Shown: positions 35,801-61,232, counted from the first letter of the stretch. The stretch is DNA of 64,000 nucleotides from Cardiocondyla obscurior (GCF_019399895.1 NC_091867.1:1550001-1614000); one strand, 5' to 3'. Notes: generated by a model from the letters alone, not told the origin. Translations and numbers: made by a program.

Positions 35801-38800
35801 ATTCTCGCGCGTCACTGTTTGTTGACGTAGCACCCTGACGAAGCTTCATAAAAAATTCATAGATGCGGCAATTCGTATTCGATGAAATTCGGGGCGAGAG
35901 AATTCGCGACCGTCGGCGTCGGTTGCGAAAAAGGCTTCGCCGGGAATTTGTCACGAGGGGAATTAACGTTTTTCGTTTAGCCGTCTGACTGTTCGTGCCA
36001 GCGGCAGGCGAGAAATTTTTCCGCGGAAACGAGTCCGCGCCGATCGAAGTTATTGTCTACGTTTTAATCGTTATTTATTTTTAATTTGGGTTTGATTATA
36101 CAATATTATTCCGTTCATTACATCGTTGTGCGAATAAATTAGCGATGATGGCCAAGTCGATAATTTTATTTAGATTTTATCGATTTTTTTTTTTTTCGAG
36201 TAAAAAGAAGAAAACAAATTTTTTCGACGAGATAATACGAAGTTTTGCAATAATAATTAGACACGTATACATTGGCGCGATACTCGAAACGCGTTTGCGA
36301 GTAAATAGTTGGTGACAGAAGCACGAAGGAAGTTTCTTCTCTGAAAGAAAGCGCCGCTACTGCAGTGAGTAAGAAACTGCAATGCGTACAGGACACGGGT
36401 GGCATAAAGTTGTTATTATATTTACGTTTGTCACGTAAAAGGAAGGGAACAAAGCGAAAAGAACGGAAAGTACGTTACGCGGGACGATGACGGAGTGCAT
36501 AGAAAGGCACGCGATCAGCGCTTTTCCTTGGAGACGGCGACTCTCCCATGAGTTGCCGGGTAGCATCAAACTTTTTAAGCCGCCCGGTGGATTTCAACTG
36601 ATAAAACTCAAGTCGACAATCGACTTCTTGCATCGTTCTTCTTGCTCCGCCGTCGTCGTCGTCATCCAGGCCCGACCGCGATGAAGCAACGAAATTGTAA
36701 ATGACGAGACGGCGAACGAGAACGAAGGTCCCGTTCGTCTCCAAAATATTGTACAAGTCCAACGCGAGCGTTGAAGCAAAATTTTCCATTCCCGACACTC
36801 GGACTATTTTTGTTTAAACAGTATTAACCGCGTATTTATTTAATTTATTTAATTCTTTGCAATTAAAAAAAAAATAAAAATAAAAGAATAATAAAAATTG
36901 GCGCGTAAAGATTCGCTTTAACGCCACGCTTCGCGTCGCACGTTCACGCGTATCAGACTTTCGAACTTGGAATCCAGAGTTACGGTAGTATTTCCGCGGT
37001 AAAGCCGTGACGGCGTATACGGGGAAAGGTAGAACATCTTTCGCGAAACGTAATAAAGAAAACGTAAACTGAATAAATGAAAAAGACAGCGGGGGGCATT
37101 AAGAGGATTTTGAACGCTAATAAGAAAACAACTGCTACTTCAAGTGACTCCCAGGGCTGAAAATCTGCATCTAGAGAATTCTATATACATGAAAACCGAA
37201 GGAGGAAACTTTATCTACGGAATATTCATAACGGCAGTTAGACGCTTCCCTATTATTTTTTCCCATCCTATATAATATTTGTATACGAAATTCTTCATTC
37301 GATTTGCGTATTCTATTTTTCTGGGATTATATACGCGAATCTCATGAAAAAGTCATGGCGTAGCGCATATGGTTGACACTGTTTGTTTGAAAACTTTAGC
37401 ACGCGTGGTCGCGCTTTCTCTCTCTCAACACAATGCCACTCGTTTCCCTGAAAATCTAATTCAACGTGTGGGTGGGCGGAAAAGTTTTTACGCCCGCGAT
37501 TACCAAAAGTTTCTGTAAAAGCGTGTTAACTATGCGTCGAGTTATTTTTTTTTCTTTTTGTTTAACTAATATGTCTATCGAGCGACGTTCTTCGCGAAAA
37601 TGACAGTTGGAGGAAAAAGAGAAATGCGTTTTCTCATGCGCTCCACTTTCGCCCGTAGGCCGCATGGAAGATTTATAATTACGGTAATGCACTAGATAAT
37701 GTCGAGTGAATAGAGTCGGCGAGTGTGTGTCAAATATTAATTAAGAAATCCCGCCGGGGCTTTAATTTACGTTAATAATTCCGAGCTGCCGAGGAAAGAT
37801 ATTTCATATTCGGTTAGAACGCGAAAGTGCGAGATGATAGATTTCGTTCGATTTTGGTTAGCGAGCTTGGGTCTCGCATCTTTTACGCGCTTACGGATGG
37901 ATGGTTTCTGAAGCATCACAATTTTTGCGCCCTCGTTTTTTCGGAAGAGGGGAAACGATATACTAGTTTCGCGTAAGAATTTAAGACCTGGCGTAAACTT
38001 GGAAGCTCGAAAGTTTCGATCTCGCCTGAGCGATATCAAAGCAGCTTTGATACTTCGCGCCGCGAACGGTGTTGCGTTTTAAGACGCGCGAGAGATGAAA
38101 GACGCGGCTCGCCGCCTCGGCGAAAATTCTCTTGTCGTCTTTTATTAAACAAGAATTAGAGCGCGACGTCTTTTGTTGGAGGGATACCGCGACGCGCAGA
38201 AAAAAAAAAAAACTCGACGATATCTTTTCTTGTACACTCGCTGAGAGATAGGCTGTTGTTTATTCTAGTGGTATTTACGATACCCCGACCGTATCGATGT
38301 ATAAGCTTTCCTTCGCTCCTTCCGCGGAAGAAAAAGCGCGAATAAAATAAAAGAAAAAAAAAAAAAATGCGAGTCGCGAAAATGAAAGACTGGGGGAAAA
38401 CACGGGGAATATTTAGACAAATGTCTTTAGTCACTCTGCTAATACGTTGTTGCTCTGTGCATCGGGAGAGACCTAGTGGCACGGTCGTTATTCATTCCGC
38501 GGAAGTGAATCGATTGAGCTCGCAGAGAAGCAATAGGGCAGACACACAGAAGGGATGAAGGCGGGGAATTAGATGCATTCCTGTCGGTGGGGAGGCGTTT
38601 CCGCGACTGCGAAACAGGATGCAGTCTAAAAGCTAAGGTGACTTGCAATCTGCAAATTGCGAATCTGACGTCCGTGATGTAACGCGATGCCGGCTGATGC
38701 CGGCGAGATCGTTCGCGGGGACATTCGCGGATAATTACGCGCGAACGTAACGGAGTATCTCGGGGGCGCAATCTTTAGTAGGCGAGAGTTAGCTCGCGCG

Positions 38801-41800
38801 TGATGAAAGCGATAAGTTAATGGAGCCTCCCGCTAACGAGACAAAAGCACGCATTTGAATCGACGACAAATGCGTCGATGCAAAGATTAGATAACGTAAC
38901 AAAGGAGGCGTAAGCGCGTCTTCCGCGGTATATTTTTCTCTGATTGCGATAGCGATCGTTCCTGATATACGAGAGAAACGCAATAACGATTCTGGGCTCT
39001 CGACATTGCGCGGCCGCGAAATGCGTTTTCCCTTGCACGGCTCGGCCGTCTTTATTGTCCGCGGCGATATCTCTTGTTCGTGATAATTGGATCGATCCTC
39101 GTGGGGTCCGCCGTGAAATAAGGCAACGCGGCGCGAGGCATTGCCGGAAATTTTCCGATACCCCCGGGTTTGTGCATCCGGCGGCTGATATCGATCGCGA
39201 GATAGAACCGCACGTTTCACGGGGAACGTTATATCGTAGCGATAGCTGTTTCGAGGCACCTCGGAATAGGTCGCTCTCCTAATCCATGTCGCGGTGGCCC
39301 GATACCGAGAGAGGCTCGTCGTTACACGAGGCTAACTGTGCGCCGTCGATGTGTTTACGCGCATATACTGCCGCCGATAACTCTTGCTTATCTTAAGCGT
39401 TGCTCCGAATCTTCCAGTAGGACGTTTTCGGCGTCGTTCTTTTTCTGTGATTCAACGGCGCGTTAAATAGACGCGGATAAAGCGCGTTCTTCTTATCAAA
39501 ATTTCGTTGATAAAGGAATAACGTCCACCGTATAAAGTTGTACCCCGAAGGGCAGATGTGGCGTTTTCTGCGACGACAGCGGCTAGCAAACGTAATCTTA
39601 GGCGACAGAGGCCGGGGATGAGAGAACGGAGAGAAATCATTCTTCGGCAATCCGGCCGGCGCGGTATACATATACATGCGATACGTAGTACGTGTGAAAC
39701 TCAACGCTCACGACGCTAAAGTCACGCTCGCTAGCTGCTGTTGCCGTATCTGCTTTTCAGCGTACTTTTTATCAGGACGCCGAACTGCCGCTGGATGCAA
39801 TCTAAGACGACTGTGAAATTTTTTTCTAATGCGGTGGAAAGAACGAACGCGAGGGCAATTCGAGAAATAAGCCTCGCGTAAAAAAAAAATAGGAAAAAAA
39901 TTTTTTTTATTGGCCGCGGCGAAACGAAAGCAAGCGGGAATCTCTCAAGCGCCGGTTTTTAGACTACTTGACAAAAACACCCAAGTCCAGCGACGAGATC
40001 TTGAAAACGATCGTGTGATAAGCCGAACTCGACGCATTCGAGGAAGTGACTAAAGAAATGAGTGACCATTCGTTGTATAAACAGAAGGTTTGCCGAACAC
40101 GAACCGTCTTCCATGAAAAGGAGATTATTTCGCTCGAAGCTCAAGCCTGTTTTTTAGGATAATAGCCTTTTTCGAGCGCGAAAAAAGTTAATTCCTTTTA
40201 CGAGCGAGTCTTGAACGACGATAAATCAATCTTGGCACGTCGATGCGACTGATTTCGTCAAGTCGATTACAAAATTATAGGCTCGCGGAGTCGTAAATTT
40301 TTTACCCCCGGATTTTTTATCGCAAGTAGTTAGTGACAGGAGTTAAAAAAAAAAACCGATTTCACAACTGTTAACACAAGCTCTACGCGTTTCGAGGAAG
40401 CGAATATCAAATCTCCGGAAACTGTCGAAAGTAAGAAATTAGATCCGTTGAAGAACTATCGTATTTCCTGAGTTCGTAAATAAGAAAAGCCGCGGTTGAT
40501 TATCGTTGACACTTTCCGAGCAAAAAAGAAAAACCAACCTCAAGAGCTACGAAATGTCGTATTTTAAACATCTTTAGGTATCAAACGGGTTTCGCTTCTC
40601 TCTAGCCTCCTCCCAAAACCCCAGAAAATATCTATGCGTCATCTAAGGCACGAGATGAGCCGTTTCGAGCGGTGACGTTAGCCGCTGGAAAGGAGCGAGA
40701 CAGCGTCGGGATGCCTTTTCACGGCGCACAATGTCCCCGGGGAGCCCCATGTCCGTCGTTGTTGCGAGGTGTTGCGGACGAAAACGAGCCCCAGGTCCGT
40801 TCGTGTCCTCGGAAAGGGGGGAAACTCGTAGGGAATCACAAAGTGCATTCAGGACCGGGCCGAGCTCGGCCCCGCAGGGACCGGCCTTAATGCCGCTCCT
40901 TGGACATGCATATGTAACGTCGCGTCCGAACCGTCGACCAGGTTCTCTTCCGTCCCTGCGGCCGTGTACGCGCCGTACACTCGCGATGACAAACAACGCT
41001 ATACAACCGGAGCGCGTGTGCGAAACGAACACACGCGCATCTCCCACGACGTGCTCACGGAAACGTTTAGACCGTGACGCTGCACCATGACATTACCTCT
41101 TCCATCCGGACCGCAACCGCGGAGCCTAGACCGGACAGATACCGAGGGCGTCTTATACCTGCCTACCGTCGCCGCATATGTCGCGTCGCCTTACAAACGT
41201 GCCCTATCTCGACGGCCGCCTCTTGTGCGTCGAACAGAAAAGCGTGCCGTCGCGCGCGTTAGATGCGTTGAAACGTATCATTCGTATAACATAGCCGTGA
41301 AACGACGCCGTTCGGCTGTACGAGGCATTGACGGCTGAGATGTAGATATTTCTTGGCGCATATATTTATCTTCATTCGAGGATCGATTCGATGATTTATA
41401 TAATATTTATGGAGTTGACTTGTGATTAAGATATATATTAAAAATATTATCGCGATGGACGATTAAAAGCCCATATATTTTGTTCGCTTCTTTCATAAAA
41501 AAATTTTTTTTTTAATTTATTATTTTTTTTTTATTTATTTGGTTCGTTTCTTTCTCTCTTGAATTTCGGGCACTTCTATCATTCAATCCTCCGAATCGTT
41601 TATGCGGGTAGACGCGCAATAAACATACGAATGAATCGCGCGACTCGCGAAATTTATTGCCGAGATTTATCTCCCGGGGAGCGTTTCATTGGCAGAAGAA
41701 ATCATTCTTTCGATACACGTTCACCTGGGCCTCCGACTCCCGCGAGTGAATCCAACGGCGAGGGACCGGAGTTTATTTCCGGTTATTGTTTTATTTCTCT

Positions 41801-43559
41801 CCTCCGCGTCGGCTTCCCAGACGCCATTCGCCTCGCGTTTCCGTAACATTGTATCGTCGGGCAGGCAACAAAAGCGCCTTGTAAAACACCGCGTATCAAT
41901 AAGCGCGATAACGCAATGGACGTTCGCGGCAATCTAGAATGTATCGCGTTGCACCGTAAAGACCCTCGCTCTGCTTCCGCTCGTGACTTCGAGGCATGTT
42001 GAGCTACGTGCTCTCGCGTCATACCTGTTGCCCGTGTTGTCATATTCGTGTCACTGTGGCATGTGTTACTTTTGCTTCTCGATTCGAGCAAAGTGGTTTT
42101 CCGTCTGAAGCGCGGCTCTATGCATAGCGATCAGGCGTCCCTGTTTCCGTACTCAGCTGTTTTTTTTTTTTTTTTTTGCTTTTTGTTTTAATGCATTTTC
42201 AAACAACCCTAGATACGAATTTTCAATCCTCTTTGTCTCGAACATATTCGTTTCCAACTTTTAATGTTAAAAAAAAAAATATACATATATATATTGTATA
42301 TAATTTTTCGTTTAGTATCACGATATTATATTTTATTAAAATTGCGAAACTCGCAGAAAATCGACTATTGTTGTATTAAGTTATTTTATTTTATTGTAAT
42401 TTATTTCAATAATCCTATATCTAAAAAAAAATATAATAATTATTATTATTGGTGTTACGCGTGAATTGCTGTTAACAATCGCTTTACTGCGTTATTATAT
42501 TCCGTGTGAATAAATAAATATGCAAATAAATAAAAAAGAATAAATAAATAAAAAATATTAGGATTATTAGATTATTTTTTGGGCTTGCTCGAACAGGAGA
42601 GTTTTATAACGACGACGATCAGGGAGCTCCGAAGTAACGTTGGTCTCGGAGTCGCGAAAAAAAAACATGCTCGAGCGTCGAAACACGATAATTCTTGTTT
42701 CGGAGGAGGACGCCTCGAGCTGGACGAGCGCGTCTAAAAATAAACGTAAACAAACGAGCTCGGCGTTTGTTGTGCTCGACGCTTCGAGAACTCCGAACGA
42801 GAAGGACAGTGTTCCGATCGAGCCTATTTGCTGTCTCACTTTTTTACGCGGTCGTCTCTTTTTTTATCTAACGGCCATTTTAGTCAAGTCGTTATGCTAA
42901 AGAAATTAATATAATTAATTAATATCCGAATTTAACAACGCACACTCTGAAATCTTCTAGTATTTGTACAAAGAATATGAGACGTGCAAGCGCGTGTTAC
43001 GCAATATTTAACGAATAATGTATAACAAAATGATAAACCCGTGAAATAAATTTTAACAAAAACGAATATAAACGCGGGAAGGTTATTTTTTTCGTGAAAA
43101 ATTGTATTAAAATATTTCCTCTGTTGCTGGAATCGTATAATAAAATAATTTTAATCCCGTGCGTATACAGAACTGAAACCGAAACATTGAAATCAGGAAA
43201 AAAGGAGTATTCACGTTGCAACCAGGACAGTATTAAAATTTTATAAATTTTCTTGCGAACTCTCTCTCTCGCTCTATTTATTTTTTTCTCTTTCTTTTTT
43301 CAAGATTAAGATACGAATTTCTCTCGGTCAAAGGTTTTTCTTTATTTGTCGAAAGAAAGAATGAGAGCGAAAGACAAATAAATAAACGCACGTACTTTTT
43401 TTCGTTTCTACAATTTTATTATTCTACAATCGATTCGAACGTTCGAATCGAGAGCTAAATTCTCGGTTTTGCATTTGTTTACGCGTTTCCTACCCGTTGG
43501 AAAAATTATCTATTAATGAGACGGAAAAGCTTGAAGGATGAAAATCAGTTTTCCTTTTT

Positions 43560-43561
<2 letters not shown>

Positions 43562-43590
<29 letters not shown>
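43562..43590 (+). repeat. Poly-T tract, 29 nt
   Basis: A pure T run, preceded by a T-rich stretch. Confidence 0.9.
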
Positions 43591-43593
<3 letters not shown>

Positions 43594-44033
43594 GAGCGCT
43601 GTTGAGTTTAATAATAGTCACGTTTCGTCCGGGCAGATTTCAAAAGCGCACGACTTGCCGCATCCGTGTACTCGCACGTGTGCACGCACGCGAAGTTGCG
43701 CGACGACCCGGGCCTCGACTAATCTATGCAAATGTGACTTCCGAGGCGACCGGTAATTCTCGATAGCCCACTCGATGGCTCGATAAGACCGTTCACGCCC
43801 GACGAACGTGCGACTTTAAACACCGCTTTACGCGAGCGCGGAGGGGGAAAAAAAATAGTTTGCGGCGCGATGACGGTAACATTATTTCCTAGAGATAGTG
43901 GTTTTAAGTTGATTTTATCACGTCGTGAGGAAAAGTGGCGGTGCGCCGTTAACTAAGACAATTTTTAAGCCGCGACTCGAAGAATCTTAGGATATTTCAT
44001 CGTTTTATGCTTGTCGGTCGTAAATATCATATA

Positions 44034-44064
<31 letters not shown>
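44034..44064 (+). repeat. (AT)n microsatellite
   Basis: About 15 alternating AT units lie in the dnr1 intron. Confidence 0.9.
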
Positions 44065-44067
<3 letters not shown>

Positions 44068-46750
44068 ACGCGTGTTTATAATGAGAGAGCGAGGACTTTA
44101 TAGGAAATATCAGCCGGCTATCGAGAATAAATTTTAACTCGACGTATGTAATTTCACTGTCTCTCGATTGTTCCCGCCGCAAAATTGGCAGGAAACGAGT
44201 AAATTGGCAGTAAATAGAGGCTCTACTTAATCTCGGCGATAAAACTTTCGGATTCCAGCCGCCGCCGCTACCTGCGTTCACGTCGGCGTTTCCCGATTAA
44301 TGCGAGTGGATTATTATCCCCATAGGGAGCAAGCGAATAAGAACGATTAGAGCAAATTGTTTAAAACCGGAGTGCATCGGGCTGGGGCGTTTTGTTTCAC
44401 GAGCTCTCGGGCGCGCGCGAGAAAATGCTTTCACGCTAATTGCATCCGGAACGTTTTCTTTAATCACCAAACTCCTCATTATCGCCGGAAAAGAAAACAG
44501 AAACTTTCGCGATTCGTCATTCGGCGGGTCGATTATTTCTTGATCGGCGCGCTTCCTTTCCGCCGGCGACTAATATCGACGCGATCGAATTCACGAGTGA
44601 GCTCGCGAGACAATTGAGACCCTTCCCCCCCGTGATAATATTATCGAGGCAATTAGAATCCCCCGCGAGCTTAATTAATCGCGGGGTGGGTTCTCTCCGA
44701 CGATTTTCGACAAAGTAAAACGACATTTTTCAAGCAGCAATTTTCCCAAGCGCGCGACAAATTTATTTATTTATTTATTTATCGTCGATATCACCGAACA
44801 GCATTTCGCTGTTGTTTCTGGGATATATTTACAATTGTTTATTGCAACGTATGCCGCGTTTCGCGTTACGCGTTTTCGTTCGCGGGCAAATATTTTTTCA
44901 GGGAAGGAGGAGAGGGGCGTACTTGGTAGTTTTCACCAGCGGATATTATTCTACCGTCCGGTGAATTATTCATTTCTCGTGTTAACAGTCGTCGTTGGCT
45001 TAGGAAATCGGCGATTTATGGATTCGCGATTATTGCAAAGTTGCAAACAGCATATTGCGTTGCCGCGGCCGCCCGGTTTCGTCGTCCCGTTACCGCGGAC
45101 GTGGACGTTAACTTCCTGCCGCTGTATTTTCCGGGTCTGGCGACTTTCCAGGGCGCCGTCGACGGGATTCAGATTAGTTCTCCAGTTTTGACGTGAGCTA
45201 CAATGGCAATGCTGACGTAAAGTCCGGGGCCATTACGCCGCCAGGGCGGGAAAGGCCTGTCCGCGCGCGTAAAGAACGCGCCGACAGCTCCGAAGTACCT
45301 ATTCTCGATCGCGTCCCGCCGTTTGTAGTAATCGCGAAACTTTGCCGTTTATCAGGAAAAGCTTTTAGCTTCCGGGCCGCCGCGGGGGAGTCGTATCGTC
45401 GTCTCGGGTTATAATTTGCGTGCATTAAAGTACAATCTACATTCAACTCTTTGGATTTACCATAATGTCCCCGCGGCCGCGATTTTACAAGGGGCAGGGC
45501 GAATTTTTGCGATAAATTTGTCGAAACGCTGCACGGCGGGACATGAGCGTCGGGAAACGTCCGTCGAAATTGTTGGGAAGCTCGTCGATTGGTCACAGGA
45601 TAACGCCAAAGTGGAACGAATGTGCTAACGATAGAAAATAATCGCGCTTTTCGAACTCGCACGGTTATCGCAGTGCAATCGTGCGGCGATAATCTCCTCC
45701 CATCGTTTCTCTGCCCGTAATAAATTATTGCTGATATATACGTTCCCGTGCTATATTCCCCGCGCAACTTCGATGATTTATGAACTGCCGCGAACTTGTG
45801 TTTTGCTAGAAGCGATTGAATCTTCGCACAGTCCATCGCCGTGAGCTCTCTCGGGTTAGCCAACGCGTCGTTATTCGAGACCAAGTTGCCGTATCGCGCG
45901 ACGTTATATTAACTATTTTTAATACATATGTATAGTAGAAATTACAAAAAAAAAAAAAATAAAAAAAAAATAAAAAAATAAAAATTATAAAAAAAACAAT
46001 TACATCATTTTTTTTAACTGCGACTGCCGATGGTCAACAAATTATAAAATCGGTTAACGTCATAAGACAATGTGCGAGATTTACATATAAATATGCAAAT
46101 CGAGAGGCCCTTAGCTTGATATTCTTACAGTATAAATTACTACTAATAAGAAATAAAATATTATGAATAATTTATACGCGGAAAGAGAGAAACAACTTTT
46201 GTGAGAGATGCAAATTAATTCTCTTAATAAGCATAGGACCGTAGTCGGGTGGGATCATTGGTTGAATGAAGGCTGCAAATTAAGGATTTCGCTGTGACGG
46301 CGCTAATCCTTGCGCGAACGACGCTCGTATCCGCCCCGAGGAAAATTCAGCGACGCCGCGAGGCGAATTATGATTCGTTATCCGACCGCCGCGCCGGAGT
46401 CTTGTGTCTCGCGCAATTCACCCAGGAGACATCCCGACGTTTCGCAACCCGGGGATGCTTCCGAGAGGTCTCCCGAGAGGTTTTCTCTCGGGGTTCGGTG
46501 TCACCGCCAAGTCGTAACTCGCGGAGGCGTTAATCCTTGTACCGACAAGCCCTGAATACAGTCTGGTCGAGAGAAAAGCCACCGGGATGCTTTGTCGCTC
46601 TAGTTAAAAGTCGCAGTTCGGAATCGCTCGGCGGAATTGAAACTGATTTTTAACATGGGACCGTGTTGTCGTTATTATTTCCCGGACACAGATTTTATTC
46701 TCGCGCTGAGAGCAAATATTGATTTCTGGGGATCATAAGACGGAGAAGAG

Positions 46751-47950
46751 TAGAAATGTGCGCTGTCTTTTTCTAAAATATAGGAAGGTATACATATATG
46801 TATTATTTTTCTTTAAATTTTATATATATTTTTTTTTTTATATATGCTGAATTTTAAAGAGGTTACGTAAAATTAGATGCAAGTATTGTTATATCAATTG
46901 TCGTTATTGTTAATTTATTAGCCGTAGATTATTTAAGAATTCTTAGTAAATTAAAAAAAAATTTTTCATTGCCGATGACGTACCTATCTTCTTATTCCGT
47001 ATTCTATATCCTTATTAGAAAAAAGTAGTTATAAACCTTATAAAAATACGAATAATAATCTTTACTGAATTTATTTAATACAAAAAAAAAAAAAAAAAAG
47101 AAAAAACCATTTTTTGCTAGATGTATGTTTGTATTTGTTTAATCTTCAGAAATTAATGTCACTTTTATTCATAAGTGATATTGCGAACATATACTATAAA
47201 ACAATAGCATAAATAATTAACAAACAACATATTAAAATTAATTTCTTTAACATTTTTAATCATAACTTAATGAAGTGGTAGTTTGATATTTTATTTCTAT
47301 TAAAAGGCGCGTTTAACACTTGTTAATTTTATAATTTTTATCAGCTTAATTCAGATTCAAATGTGAGCAAAGATATTCCATATTTAAAATATAGGTTAAA
47401 ATATTCTCAGTTAATGCTTGATACATATTTTATGTATATTTTTTTTTACGTAAATAATACATTTAAAATAATGCGAATTTTATAAAGTTATTTTAAACTA
47501 AAAGTTACAAATACAATATACATATTTTTTTTTTTTATAAAATAATTGTGATAGAGAAAAATACGACTCTTCTTCATGACTTATTCAAAATTTTTTTAAT
47601 ATTAAATAATTAAATAAAAAATTGTTTTCTTTTTGATATTGTTAGTAATTTAATTGCAGTATGATTAGTACTATTTCAACCGCTCATAAAGCAATTTTAT
47701 ATCAGGAGATACTTTGTAGAAGGCTCCCTCAACTTGGCAAATTATTTAAATTGGCTGAAGTAGACTTCCTGTTTAAGAATCGTACCAATGTATGTGCATG
47801 TTTTTTACATAGAAATAAGTCTACATATGCGTGTTGTTTGCGTCATGCAATGCAATTTTACCTACATTTATTCCCGTTATAATAATAATAATAATGCAAT
47901 AAAATTGAGACTAAGTAACGAGACGAAATCGTTTTTTATTTGTGTTCATT
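46751..47950 (+). other. AT-rich island in the dnr1 intron
   Basis: About 1.2 kb of sequence is far richer in A/T and poorer in CpG than the DNA on either side. A 73-codon plus-strand frame at 47661-47882 has no recognised family. A decayed transposable element is possible, but I found no terminal repeats or enzyme motifs. Confidence 0.5.
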
Positions 47951-59303
<11,353 letters not shown>

Positions 59304-60009
59304 CGAGTGGAAATTTATCTAGCTAATATGATTTTGCAGTTAGTGGTTAGATCGCGCAGATTAAATATATTTCTTAACTAGTGACTAACTTGGTACTAAC
59401 CATAAATTATAAGGAAGTATTTATTATTTAGGGACTATCTTAAAAAAATAACGTTGTCGTTTAAAAGAAAAAAAAAAAAAATCTGTCTAGTATCGGTCGC
59501 CTAGTCCCTGTTTAGCGCGAACCATGTATCTGAATAGATATCTAAACGTTTTTCGCCGCAGACGTGTTTACTGTTGTGTGCTGACTTTACGCAATGCTCG
59601 CTCGACTGCCGAAATTCGGCAGTCGAATTCGCCGGGTAAACCGATTCTCGCCGCCCGCTGCTCGCGCGTACTCCACCATGCGAACTTGGATCGCGAAGAC
59701 TGCCGACCGATGTAAACACCCGCACGTACTAATATTACCGCGGTGGTCGGCGGGCCCGGCGACCAGCGAACTCGGTCCAGCACGTGTTAGAAAGATCAGG
59801 ACGCGCAGTAGATTAGTGTTGCGACGAAAAACGTTTAGATATCTAGCTTTTCTAGCTCGTTATTAGCTAACAATAATAATTTAATACCTAGTACGTTTTG
59901 AGTGTTACATTTCTGGCTCAGTGCTGGACAGTTTTGCTAGACAGCCACGAGATGAACCACGAATTGGCTAGCTAATTATTAGGTAACGGTAGGAATCAAT
60001 TTCCACTCG
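59304..60009. mobile_element. Inverted-repeat (foldback or MITE-like) element, about 0.7 kb
   Basis: The two ends are inverted copies: CGAGTGGAAATT at 59304-59315 matches, in reverse complement, the end at 59998-60009. A second, stronger inverted match of about 25 bases with one mismatch joins 59536-59560 and 59821-59845. Between these anchors the arms share shorter blocks (GTGGTT, GTACTA, AAATTAT) with indels, consistent with old diverged arms. The central 260 bp include a perfect 12+1+12 palindrome at 59602-59626. No coding capacity and no clear target-site duplication were seen. The class is unknown, and a chance arrangement cannot be fully excluded. Confidence 0.6.
59602..59626. repeat. 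Perfect palindrome (12-bp arms, 1-nt centre)
   Basis: TCGACTGCCGAA is followed by one A and its exact reverse complement. It could extrude as a cruciform or fold as an RNA hairpin. It lies in the centre of the inverted-repeat element. Confidence 0.9.
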
Positions 60010-61204
60010 GGTCGTGTCTACAAAATTCAGCGGTATGGATTATCGCTATTTGTAAAACGCTGCATTGTTTTTTTTTTTTTTCTTTCTTTCTCAGGTTTAA
60101 ATAGTTGGATCGGCGAGTCGGTCGGTTGCTTAAAAGTCTATCGTTTTGATTAAATCACGCGCACTTTGGCCTGTTCCAAACCGAGGCTTTTCTCCTTTCG
60201 TTGATCGAAAGAAGAATCCTTAAAGAATTGTACGTCTCGGGATAGATAAGTGTTCCAAACTCCCCGACGCTGGAAACTAAGTTTAATGTTACAGTCGGGA
60301 ATTGAAAGTTCTTAATGGACTTCTGTTGAATGAGTTTAAATGCGATTTCGGGGTCGACGATCGAAAATGCACTCGAATACCACAAAGCGCGGTTGATCGA
60401 ATCGCCACCTGCGTGTTACGTCGATATTCACGGCGGATGAACGTCATTGGGCGCTTTATGCGCTCGTTTCAATTGTATCCCAGCGGAGATTATCAATCCA
60501 CGGCGATTAATTGAATAAGTTAAACTAATAATAATAAAGAGCGTGGGGGGATGACGGTCGGCGAGTGCGGAAAACTATTATCGCGCTGCGTTTCCATTAT
60601 TCCGCATCTCTGTGATTAGCGCGAGCGCCAACCTTGCCGTTTCGCTCGCTATTACGCGGCGTTATTATATTTTTCACGTAATGAGATAATGACGTTTCTG
60701 GCAGCAACAATTGGAGCAGTGCAGCTTTTCCGGCATAAAGTTTTATGGAATTCTCCCGAAGAATTTCCCTCCCTCTTCCCCCCCGCATTGTGCTGGAAAA
60801 GCGTTCGCGGCTCCGCAAAGCCATCGGCGGTGAAGTTCCATCGATGCAGGAAATTACATCATGGACAAGTCGGAAATGGCGCGACAAACGAAACGATCCG
60901 CTCGGTCGTACCGATATAGCGCTATAAGGAAATCCTGTCGATTTACGATTTGCGAGTATTCGGTATAATCCGAGTAACACGGTATGTTCCAACGAAAAAA
61001 AATTGTCGCTGCGAATAGTACGTTTTATCAATTTATTGATCCGCGAAAAATATTTAGTCCTGTCGTCCGGCAAATAAGTTTTTTTTTTTTTACTCTAATC
61101 TGTGTATAAAAATTGATAATAAAATTTACATGCGAATATTGCGCGTGTTCTAATGCTATCCGCCCGTACCTTAATTTGCGTGCAACGCGAATGCGATTGT
61201 AACG

Positions 61205-61232
61205 TAGATTCTCTTCTATTTTTCAGGTGAGT
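61205..61232 (+). promoter_or_regulatory. Candidate recursive splice site (ratchet point)
   Basis: A pyrimidine-rich tract ends in TTTTTCAG at 61226 and is directly followed by GTGAGT at 61227-61232. A strong acceptor fused to a strong donor is the signature of recursive splicing in long insect introns. It lies 42.7 kb past the dnr1 exon. Alternatively it is the acceptor of a small cassette exon. Confidence 0.5.

Larger units (their letters stand above)
34701..46750 (+). other. dnr1 first intron, part 2
   Basis: The sequence alternates between CpG-rich stretches and AT-rich islands (about 34730-35350 and 42160-42570). Simple repeats include a T run at 42160-42177, T29 at 43562-43590, (AT)n at about 44034-44064, (ATTT)5 near 44762-44782 and an A-rich block near 45945-45995. 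The longest reading frame (minus strand, 45198-45884, 228 codons) has no recognisable domain and looks like chance in GC-rich DNA. Confidence 0.6.

Noticed and set aside
45198..45884. 228-codon minus-strand ORF in the dnr1 intron
   Set aside because: No domain, motif or splice context was recognised, and composition follows the GC-rich background. Chance is the simplest explanation.
47661..47882. 73-codon ORF in the AT-rich island as a transposon fragment
   Set aside because: I could not match it to any transposase or reverse transcriptase motif, and no terminal repeats were found.
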